Assembly (NCBI RefSeq): GCF_932526225.1
Contig: NC_064036.1
Location: 16,053,181 to 16,113,180 of the forward strand
DNA from: Nematostella vectensis
Taxonomy: Eukaryota > Cnidaria > Anthozoa > Actiniaria > Edwardsiidae
DNA: 60,000 bases
Reading direction: 5' to 3'
Part shown: one piece after another, positions 33,104 through 44,500 of the stretch
Layout: the number at the start of each line of letters is the position of its first letter
How positions within the stretch are numbered: the stretch's first letter is position 1
Notes under the pieces: generated by a model
What the model was told of the DNA's origin: nothing
Seen by the model: the letters and a program-made list of their open reading frames with translations, nothing else
The model's database searches: none
Program-made: the position numbers and the translations under genes

Positions 33104-34445
33104 CTCCGTGCAATTATAGCTTGGCTGCTCTCCTCAGCTTCAGAGAAGCCAAAAGAGCTTTTACAGAGATCCCGGATTAGCAAGTTAAACCGAGGTTGTC
33201 TCGTAGTGGAGTAAAACTCGCACCAAGTTGGGTTCAGCATACGTCTGATGCCGCCTGCTCCTCTCTGACCACCGGAAACTCAATCTACTGCACGTGTGAA
33301 GAATTTTGGAATATTGACAAGCATCGCGCTGTTTGATTGGTTTACAAGTCCTCTGGAATGCTGCAGCCGCAACCGGAAGTAAGGAAAACTCTTATCGGAA
33401 ATATAATCGAGTTTACAAGGCCACATGACATGGAATTACAAGAGCAAAGAGAGATAAACAACCTAAAGTACTAAAGAAGAAGAAACACTTTTAATAAGAG
33501 CGGAGAATTTTAGGGTATCAGTGAGAGTTGCTTTAAGTACCGACACTCCTTTTGGTAAAACTTTAGAAATGATGGAAGACTTGTTTATTTGTCATTTATA
33601 GTTTCTCTGGGTGTAGACAAATAATCGACATTCCTGCTTTGTAGAGAGATAGAGGGTCAACTTCCATCCACAAAGCCAAAGAGATAACAGCTTGGAGAGT
33701 ATATGAAACAATCATCTAGTTTTCAAATCAACTATCAAACGCGCGAAAATAAGCAAGGTTTATAGTCGAACTGACTCGGAGCAGTCCAAAGCAGTTCGAC
33801 CTCTCGTTGGGTGGTATACGACCTCGCGATAAAGATTGTAGCAATATATGGTGACAACAAAGAAAATAGACAGTTTAACTCAAAATTTCAAGGACTTGAA
33901 CTATTTGAATTATCTGATAAATGTGCTTGAAGAAAAGCCTATCACACTGCAGTGTAACTTTGAATGAAAAAAAAAGCCTGAAACAGAGCTAGTATTCCAA
34001 TCACTTTTCCGAATTTTAGCGCTCATTCTACATCTGCAAAAAAACTCCATGTAGTCACTAAGAGATTTGCTCACTGATAACAAATAAGAGACTTGTGAAT
34101 GGTGTGTCATACAGATAAATGAACCGTTTGTTTCTATTCGGCAGCAACGCATCTGATCTGTCATCTGATATTTATGCAGAGAGGAAGAAGAGGGCGCGTA
34201 CACAGAGGGGTGAGCAGGGTTCGCGCGCACCCCGCGCACCCCCCTTTGGCAAACACAAAGTGGGTCATTAAAGGAATATTTATAATACTATCACTGACCC
34301 CCCCCCCCTCCCCTTCAGGCAATCCTGGGTATGCGCCTATGAGATGGAAAGTTCCTCTTGTCCTGGCGTAGCCTCGAACCTGCACAAGGCAATCATCCCC
34401 CCCCCACCCTGCATCTACTGACAAGAATACAGTACTTACCCGCTA

Positions 34446-34719
34446 ATAAGAACCTAGAATTTAAGAACCTGTTAGCCTAAAGGTACCAATTTAGACCCCC
34501 GTTAAATAAGAAGCTAATTAATCTAAAATTTGAAAAAGGTTCTTATTAAATGACCACACATTTTAGGAAGGCCAGGCTGGTATTGACATGTTATCAATAC
34601 CCCACTTCTACCAGCCATTAGTATATAAACTTTTATTCAAAATTTAGAAACTATTTAAGAACATAAGTAGCCTAAAATTTTAAATAGTACCCTTTTTAGG
34701 CTAACAAACCTAGGTTCTT
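34446..34719. mobile_element. Inverted-repeat (MITE-like) element
   Basis: Left end taagaacctag then gttagcctaaa; right end is the inverse (tttaggctaac, cctaggttctt). An internal ccaggctggtattgac / gtattgataac region is also partly palindromic. Confidence 0.65.
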
Positions 34720-35129
34720 CTACGCGTGTCGTCAGGCGCGCAATGGGCGGGGGAGGAATAAAAATGCATATAATTTATCTCATTTCTGGCTCCTACAGAC
34801 TCAAACTCCTATTCTTGCAAGAGGACCCCCCCCCCCCCCCCGACACCTTCAGTGTTTTAACAAATTCGATAGCCCCCCTCCCCCCTCCTAACAGCCTCAG
34901 TATATTTTTAATGAACACTCAGGTCCGATAGGGTGCTTGCAAAGGGGCTTGAGAAAGCGAATATCTTAGGCGCGTGACGCGTTGCGTGCATTTATCAGGA
35001 TCAAAAAAGAAACCATAAACCTATTGTCCGGAATACATTTACCTGTCTTGAGAGATTAAATATTAAATGTCTCCGCTCGCTTAGACGCTGGTGGAAACTG
35101 ACAGTTATACTTGGCTTCAACTAAAGAAA

Positions 35130-35480
35130 GTCTATACATTACACTCTTTTTTTATAAGAAGGTCTAATTCTCAATTGAGGCTGAGCCGTTCTTATTTTGG
35201 GGGCAAGATTTTCTTAACGATGTTCCTTAATTTTAGTGCATATAAGAATATAATACTGAATGAATTATCAGAGAGACAAAAAAAATACACAAATGATCAA
35301 TAGCAATAATAAGGTTGTTACTATGAGCACAATTTGATTTTGCATTTTAGAACGCATCAGGACTAAAAAAGATTTTTTTTTCTGCTATCTGAGCCTCGGC
35401 ATGTTCTCAGCATGTTCTTATATTTTGGTGAAATCTCAGGCTGGACGTTCTTATAAAAAAAGTTCTTATGAAACAAAAAG
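35130..35480. mobile_element. Dispersed transposon, copy 1
   Basis: Shares atctgagcctcggcatgtt, then gaaatctcaggctggac, with an inverted partial copy at about 43650-43815 inside an intron of the K+-filter receptor gene. Confidence 0.65.
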
Positions 35481-38004
35481 TGTAGTCTGTAATCTCAGGG
35501 AGATTTTTGCGACCATTTAGCGGTTAAAAGGAACTTTCCGATAAGTCTAGCGTTCTCGATTCTTTTCGCAAAAAAAGTATTCGAATTATTATTTTTAAAA
35601 CAGTGTTAAGTCGCGTTTCAAACAACCCGCAATAGAGCGAATAATTTGAGTTGACTGTCGCGAAACTATCTCATTGTCACTTTTACAGAATAATCGGGTA
35701 TATTTTTGTAGTTCTTAGATAAATCGCAATTGTCTAGAAACGAGTTTGTTTTGATTTTAATTTTATCTTGTTTATATCAAAACAATGATTGTCATTTAAA
35801 GGTTTCTTCCAAAAAATTTGCTACCGATCAAATTGAACACGACACTCTAATATACTAGTTTCTACAGCTAAAATTTTAGTAAATAATCAGAGATCGTTTT
35901 TATTTAAAAAGCGTTAATGTCGGGGCATTTCCATCGATGTCTAAACGAGCTCATGCTGAGTTTTACTTATTTCCAATGAATTTTCTTTTGAAAAAGAAAT
36001 GATTTTTAAACAGGTAGTGGTTTTGGTGTCAATTCATAGAAGCGATCAATATTAAAGGCGGATGCCACTGGCGTCGTACGGTACTGTGCGATGATCGTGA
36101 AAATCCACTAACGCAGCAGAACCAAAAATATCATTTCACGGCAAATGTGTTCATACGACAATGTTTGAATATTTAATGTAGGGATCCTTATAGCGCATGT
36201 CAAGGTTTTGGCATTATTTTTATTATTATTCTCGTCGGCGCACCTGCGCTCGCTAGGGCAGCCAGGCAAATAAGATAATTGTCATCCATCATAGAACACT
36301 GCCGTGAAACGACCACGAAACACACTGAGGATTCTCTGACTTCTAGTCCTAATGCGAACGGAGAGTACAAGGCATCTTTCTTAAATGGTAAGGCAAACTA
36401 TGCATAGCCCCACACGCCTCGTATAAACGGCCACAGGTTCCCTTGTGTGCTAATTCATAGCATAATTGCTCGGTATAATGTATCTGTTTTTCTAGCGAAA
36501 GAATTCATTCGATGTTGGCCAGGAGGCTTTCTGATTTGTTTCTCTTCCGTTATGAAGTTCTCCCGATTAAAATTTAAAGCGAGATATCTGCTTGGACGTT
36601 AAACAGTAAAGCGGTTGTCTTTTCTCACTTCTTTGGTTTCAAAACACATAGTAAAGTGTAGCGCGCTCGCGAAGAAAATGAATGTGATACGGCTTTGTAC
36701 AAAGGCGGGAGGCGCATCGCGAAAAAGCGCTATCATATGTCTACAACCAGGTGATATAGGGTCGAAAGCAATAACCGCGAATTTAAACATTTTACTAACG
36801 TGTGCTGTCATACCCGATTTGTCTCTCCTGTATTATAGTCAGCGATGCCTCGATCATTATCAATCATTATATCGGCTATGGTAAATAAACCTTTTTTTGT
36901 TTATTCAAAGCTTTCGGTATCAGCGCGTTCTTTTACGTTTCTTTATGAATCATCACATATCTCTAGAAAGGCAGCTTAGCTGGTGTATAAATCAGAAAGG
37001 AGAGAAAACATACATGATTTCCGCGATCGCTGTCATTCTTAATCGATTTCACATTGCGACATTTAATTTAGACATTCCTTTTCGATTATCTTTAACAGGA
37101 ACTGTTGTTCTTTGAAAAGCACTTAAATGCTAAAGAGTACTAAAGCTGTACTATTGAAAACCAACCCTGCTGAGTAAATGAGTGTCGATTTGCTTGAAAA
37201 GTAGGCAATAAAAGAGACCGATTTTCAAAATCGACAGTTTGAAAAATAGAACTTTTGCGATAATTGATGGTTACAGTTCTAATAGCAATCTTGATAGAGT
37301 ACGACTCGAAGTATTTTAGCAGTATTCAGTAAGAACAGCGTATTATGCTAGCAAAATTGTTACAAAGGGCGCAAGAGATAAAGGTAAACTTTATCCGCCC
37401 TTGCACAATCAAACCAAAAATCAAACCAACTAGTCAGTCTATCGTTAACTACCAATAGGAAATCCAAAGTTATTTCCGCATAACTGCACCTGTTGGATGA
37501 GAAATCACAACTCTCATGTTGACATTAATATATATGAATGCTAGAAGAATCTATTCTCACTTTTACAGCGCATTATTTCTTTAAGGGAAGTCAGTGATTT
37601 TTATTGTTGTTTTTTCTTGGTGCGTGTTTTCGTATTTGTCTGCGGTGTACATTGTGAATTATTGATAATAGAAGTTTAAATGATCCGTTAATCTGTTCAC
37701 TGGTTATTATGCGCGCGATCCGTTAATCTGTTCACTGGTTATTATGGGCGCGATGTAGGGGACTCTGACGGTCAGACCACTATCTTTCTAGCTGCGGGAA
37801 ACTTCAGAGCATTCATGGACTTGATACAACCAATAGTACTAAGGCTATCCAATGTCAGATATTAATGGAACACAATATGGTTAGGCTTAGCCACCAATGG
37901 GTGTGACGCAATTCTTTTTTCCTTTTTTTTCGTAATTAGGGGTGAGCAATTCTTTAGCGTTGTTTGATTCTTGAGATTTGGATTATTGTGTAAAGCCTTC
38001 CTTC

Positions 38005-38215
38005 GCTCCCCCCCCCCCCCCCCCCCCACCCACATTTTCAATTTTACAATCCCTCCCCCGACATTTTCATTTTATTTTATTTTACCCCATATTTTCAATT
38101 TTTACATACCCACCCACATTTTCAATTTTACAATCCCTCCCCCGACATTTTCATTTTATTTAATTTACCCACATTTTCAATTTTTACATACCCACCCACC
38201 CACGTTTTCATTTTA
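38005..38215. repeat. C-run and roughly 78-bp tandem block
   Basis: A poly-C run is followed by nearly three copies of a block with cccacattttcaattttaca and tccctcccccgacattttca. It lies just upstream of the receptor gene's first coding exon. Confidence 0.8.
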
Positions 38216-38381
38216 TTCAAATATTAGTAATTATGACTTATGTCCTGTGACAATAGCAGCAAGTACTTCAGTACTACTTGGCTTGGTGTCATTTTTTATC
38301 ACATGTATGACTTTTGCCTTGGTTACAAAAAAGTACCACAGTTTGATGCCACGTGTCTTGCAGGTGTGATCAAGTGACATC

Positions 38382-38529
38382 ATGAGCAAGTTCTTCTCGG
38401 TGACGGCGGTTCTGCTGACTGCGCTGTGCGTCTCGAATGCGCTCTACATCTCATGGAACACGAAAAACACGCTCGTCAACCTGACAGAGTCCGACATTTT
38501 TATCCACCTTAATAATCTATACGTACCAG
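38382..38529 (+). CDS. K+-filter receptor exon 1: signal peptide and start of S1
   Basis: ATG at 38382 lies 21 bases after an acceptor (gtgtcttgcag), so an upstream non-coding exon is likely. Residues 5-20 are hydrophobic (FSVTAVLLTALCVSNA), a signal peptide as iGluRs need to place S1 outside. A potential N-glycan site is NLTES. Ends CCAG|gttagt, phase 1. Confidence 0.85.
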
Positions 38530-41500
38530 GTTAGTGACGTTAATTCACATGGTGTAAAGTATTAGCTGTTTATTGTGTTGGCATCATGGCTGTACCTAGT
38601 CTCTAGGGGGATTTAGTGTTAGACAAGATCGGCTTGAAATATAATCTACCTTGACCAAAGCTCCTGAAGCCACTAGAGCTTATTTTCCTGCAAACAAATT
38701 TTGCTGTAGGATAGTAAAAAATGATGAAATGATGTTTAGGATTGAAATAGAACGAAACTTCTACCTTCTGCAAAACATTTTTAGCTTACCAAACACCCAT
38801 TTGTTGTTTTGTCTGTTGGGCGTGGCATCGCTCTTGTTGTTTGTAAATCGTGTTCAGGGCCGTAGCAGGCCTCAAAATATTGGGAGGGGGCACAATACAG
38901 AAAAACTAAGAATACCAATATTGGGGGCACAGCCACGCCCCTACTGGTCATTTCCTTATATTTTTAAAATATATTGGGGGAGGGGGGAAGTAGGGGGTAC
39001 CTGTCCACAGTGCCCACCCAGTGCTACGGCCACCGTGTTGGGAGACGCTGTGATGTAGTTCGTTCCAGTGGTCAGCCGAATGAGGTGACGAAAGCGATAA
39101 TCTAATGCTAATGCAGTTTCCAAGAGAGGGGCACCCGAATATTTATTTTCATATCAAGAAAATTTAGCCAAAAGTTGTCGTTTTTGACAAACGCGGTCAC
39201 TTCCATATAAGAAAACTAATATATTCCTTATTTGAAAAAAAAACATCATCTGCATCATTCTTGTCATTTTTAAGGTTTACTTACCACAGGTGCCTGGTAA
39301 ACTTTATAACTTGTAATCAGAAAAGAAAAACAGTGACTGTGACCATCTTTTGTCAATTGAGAAAGTTTTGGAAAAGAATATAAGATTCCCTGGTACCAGA
39401 CCCCCAAAACGACAACGTTTTCTTCATATGAATAGGCTATGTAGCAGATTCCAGAGCTCATTAATTAAAGTGATTATTCATTAATTATTCACTCATTAAT
39501 TAAAGTGATTATTCATTAATTAATCACTCATTAATTAAAGTGATTATTCTATCCAAGAATTCAAACGTATGAATCCCAAGTTTAAAAACCTGACTAAGAT
39601 GTCGATGGACGAGCGATGTGCTCACGGGATGCCACTGTCGATTGCCGCGCTCCCCAATCAGCCGTACTCAGGTATCATGGGCCCAATGCGTATCGCCAGG
39701 AAGTTCGGATTTAGATCATTCGGAATCATACCAGGTGAGACTACAAACCCACCCCTCCCCTGAACTTTTTAATTACAGTGTAGAAAAGGCTTTTTTGTTG
39801 TTAATTTTCTCGAGTGAGTCGTCGGTCCGAAAATTTGTTTGTAACGCCCGCGATCGTTACAGAAGGATCCAACCCGCTCCACAGCATCAGCGCGCGCCTT
39901 GAACGGAAGTAATTTTTACCATATAATAATACTACATTATTCTCTGAAGCAAATACAGGACTTCCATTTAATAAAACTATACCTAAGTCACACAAACCCT
40001 TTATTGTAAAATACTTCTGCTCTGCTCTCCAGCAGTATCTATTTTAAGCGTTTTTACCCCAACAGGACCCTCATCTATCGTGCGCCTTATTAATCCACGA
40101 ATCCGCAAGCACATTGTTCAACCCTGCTGTTTCTATTTGTTTAGGGGTGATAAACCGCATAGTAAAATACTGTTGTCCAAGAAGTGAGATCATTTACGGC
40201 AAAGTGCTTAAGTCAGTGAGACAAGCCGAGGATCACTTGTCTAAAAACCTCTACGACTTCACATTCCCTATCTACGTACAAAGGTGACTACAAGTAACAG
40301 ATTGCGTCGTATTTAGCAGTCAATAACGCTAACGCTGGCGTCGCCATCACTATCAGCATCGTCAGCAATATGGTCACGTGAAATAGCAGTAGCAATACTT
40401 TTTACACTCGCCATCATCATCAAAATAATAGGGGCAGCGTCATGGTACTGCGCATGTTTGAAGTTAGTGTTTATTGTTGGCTTTTAATTGTCTACAAACA
40501 GTTGAACTTTAAGCTGTCGATGCCTTGTTAAAATAATTGACAATATTTTATTAAAAAAAAAGGTTTTTGACTGTTTGTGGACATTTCCTTTGAATTTAAG
40601 TCTTCCACATGTACCAAAGGTTCATAAGTAAATATTAGAGTTTGACTGAAATTTATTGTGTCCCGTCCGGAAAGCTATTACAAAGCTCTACCCATGACAC
40701 TGCCCCTTTAACATCGATTCCATCATGGGGAACCCAGGGCGTCGAGGCCACAGACGCGAGAACTAGATGGAACAAGCTGACGGAGGGGGGTGGACAGGGG
40801 GTGGGACAAAAGTGTGAAAGAAGACCCTCCCCCCCCCCCCTCCGCCGCCTCGTTACGCTGACGTCGATGCCCTGCGTACCCGAGGGTGCGATTCACACCA
40901 ACACCATCATCTCATTACCATGATTAACAGATATATTATCAACAAGCGCAAAAACTGCAGGGGCGTAGCCACGGGGTGGCTTAGGAAGCCCGCCCCCCCC
41001 CCCCTTTAGCAGCCAAAAATACAGTAAATGAATGGGACATTATCTAAACTACAGAATAATATGCCTTGGAAGTCCCTTTTGGGGGCCCTCCTGTAAAAAA
41101 ATCCTGGCTACTCCGCTTTCAGACGTATTTTGTTTTACTCCACCGCAATCAATGTCAATGCTGCAAGCACTGTTCTTAGCTAAGACGATGACTGATCGAT
41201 TGAGCGTTTGAAATATTACCAGAAAGAACATCAAGACGTACAAGAACCAGCCGTTTGTGCACGTGCTGCAGGCGCCTCGGGTCATGCTAGTGGTGTATGA
41301 CGACCCTGTGAAGATCACCAAGACCAGCGCACTCGCAAACACAATCTTTTCCGCCTGGCCTTTCCTCTTCTTCATCCTCGGAGTCGCTATCATAGCAGGA
41401 ATTGTTGTCTGGTTACTGGTAAGTTAAGGGGGAGTTCCTCGGAGTCGCTATCATAGCAGGAATTGTGGTATGGTTGCTGCTAAGTTTTATGGGGGAGTCG

Positions 41501-44500
41501 CTATCATAGCAGGAATTGTGGTCTGGTTGCTGCTAAGTTTTATGAGGGAGTCGCTATCATAGCAGGAATTGTGGTCTGGTTGCTGCTAAGTTTTATGGGG
41601 GAGTCGCTATCATAGCAGGAATTGTGGTCTGGTTTCTGTTAAGTTAAGGGGGAGTCGCTATCATAGCAGGAATAGTGGTATGGTTGCTGGTAAAATAAGG
41701 GGGAGTTGCAGTGATGCTTTACTCAAATATATGATCTAGTGATACTAATGATCTGTCTTATGATCTAGTTATTAAGTTTGTCGAGATAAAAATTAAGATC
41801 TATCGAGACTATGATCAAGCATATGTTATATATGGTTATATGGTATATATGGTATATATGGTAATATGGTTATATGGTATATATGGTATCTATGGTATAT
41901 ATGGTTATATGTTATATATGGTATATATGGTATATATGGTTATATGTTATTTATGGTATATATGATTATATGTTATATATGGTATATATGGTTATATGTT
42001 ATATATGGTATATATGGTTATATGGTATATATGGTTATATGTTATATATGGTATATATGGTATATATGGGTATATATGGTATATATTGTATATATGGTTA
42101 TATGTTATATATGGTATATATGGTATAGTTATCTACGTGATTTTATGGTCTAGCTTATGATCTAATGATTGTTTGATCTATAGTTACCATGTGATCTAGT
42201 TAATGAGGTTACATGAATCGGTGATCCCTTGATCTATCAAGTCCATGATAAATGTCCCCTGAAATACTGTTTCTCTTATCGAACTTATGATTACTAATGA
42301 TCTTTTGATCCTCGACCAGTCTCGGGCCACTGTTTTTTATTACTATTATTTTCCTAATCATTACCCAGGAGTATGTGGGGCGTTCAAAAGAGTTTTCGAA
42401 GCTGTTTATCCAAGGAGCCTGGGACGGGTTCTGGTGGGCTGTTGTTACTATGACAACTGTAGGGTAAGGCTGTTCACTAACAGCATATGATTACAAACAA
42501 TTGTTGGATGAAGTTTCAGTGATAGAGTGGTTTTCAAAATCCCGTGAAATACCATTTAGTTTATTCTAAGTACTAATACACTGTAATTTCTTTGTTTTCT
42601 TTTGTTCTGGCTTGACTATTACACTTTAACAGCTACATTTTGTTGTTTTGTTGTTAACGTTTGTTTGTTTTGGGATTTTGAAAACTACTCTATCCGGAAT
42701 AATGAATGTCAAGTGGAATCAGGGCAAGGCCCAATGCGCTTATCTGATACATTTTTTTATTCCGGATATCACTAAAACCGAATTCAATAATGGTGTTATT
42801 ATACATTGATTCAGTAAAACACACTTTTCCGAAAACAAAATTTATTCCCATTTGCACAAAGACGCCATTTCCCACAATTGCGCCGTAGACCCGGAATGCA
42901 TTGCGAGCGTTGAATCACTGCTAGTGGCTAGTTGACCCTCATATTTCGTGATTCTCAAAATAAAGCTGGCGCTCTAGGCTAATTAGAATCGACATAGTAA
43001 GCAAAATGTATAATAATATTTAATATGCGTTCCTTCGGAAGTGCATTTGCTGGTAGAAAATACGCAATATTTACTGAAATCAAATTAGATGAGAAGGGTA
43101 CTTTAAATGATATTGCGAGTAAGCCCAAGGATTAATTTGCAACGGTCGCAGGTACGGTGATAAAGCGCCAAAGACCCTTCCTGGTCGCATGTTTTGCTTC
43201 CTCTGGATCATCGTTGGCATCAACATCATCGCCATCTTCACCGCTCTCGTGACAGCATCTGTTTCCGCCAGTACCAGGCCCTACTTTAACATCCTTGGCG
43301 CAAAGGTAGACCTACTATTGTCCAATTAGTATGGTAAAGCTTTCCCTGGTTGAGGGTGAGGGAAGGTCGAGCGAAGACAAATATTTCCATTAACGAAGTG
43401 GATTTAGTTCAGTCATGTAGCAGCCCGCTTATAAGGCCTAACAGGATTGGCTGGATTACCTCATTGTTTTATTGTATTCCCGTTCTATTGTTTTGTTACC
43501 CATTGTTTTGTCTGTGGTGTAGCAATCCAATCAGGTGAAATCTTCTGAAAGCTGCTACACGGCCAATTTAGTTCGTAACAAAAACGATCATCTTATTTGC
43601 ATATGCGGAACTGGAGTCTTTGCCATAGATATATAATGGTTAATCTGTACACTCTTTTTTATACAAATCTTTTTAATAAGAATGTCTAACCTGAGATTTC
43701 ATTAAATTCTAAAAACATGCCGAGGCTCAGATAAAGGAATTGCTCTGTTGATGCGTTTTAAATGTCGAATTGTGATCATGATAACAACCTTAGAGATTAT
43801 TGCTATTGATAATTCTCTTCAAAAACTACTTTGATTTTATTCTCTCTGAGCATTCTGAAGAACATTTTCCTCTTTAAAATACTCCAAAATGGCTCATCCT
43901 CACCTGAAAATTAGACGTTCATTCATTCATTAATGTGCTGGACTAACACTGAATTCATGCATTCATGGAAGTATTCTCCAGTAACCATCATAATCATGTT
44001 TTCTCCGCTCAGATCGGTGCTGTGAATGGCAGTGAAGAGTATCGTTTTGGAGTCTCTATGAACCTTGACATGATAGGTAACAAACACACACAAACATTGT
44101 TTGCATGCGTACCTTAAAACTGAAAAGCTATAGCAGGGGCGCAAAACACAGAAACATTTAGAAAATATCTACTGGTCTACTATGACCACTAAGTTCTACT
44201 GGTCATTTCCTTATATTTTTTTCAAAATATTGGTGGTGGTGGTGGGGGGGGGGGGGGGGGGGGGTACACGTGTCCCACCACCTTCTACGGCCCTGAACGG
44301 CATAAATACAGTACATGCTAGCCATGAGTGAGGCGACACAATTTGCCTACCGTATCCATTGACTGCATTAAGAAAAACACACACACATTAAACGCCACTA
44401 AAAAATTTTGGACTTTTGTTTGGATATTTGAGCAGATTTGGTTTAGTGAGAGGTTTCTATTGTTGCAAATTCTCAATCTGCATGATTTTGAGCATTTTTC

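Larger units (their letters stand above)
33104..38381. other. Intergenic region between two divergently transcribed genes
   Basis: AT-rich, without recognisable exons. It holds the G/C-rich repeat (34185-34410), an inverted-repeat element (34446-34719), a transposon fragment (35130-35480), a two-copy 40-base repeat (gatccgttaatctgttcact, about 37681-37755) and a cytosine run with a roughly 78-bp tandem block (38005-38215). Promoters of the perlecan-like gene and of the K+-filter receptor should lie here; no core element could be assigned. Confidence 0.6.

Noticed and set aside
41866-42153. Tyr/Ile/Gly-rich open frame
   Set aside because: Translation of the tatatggta repeat.
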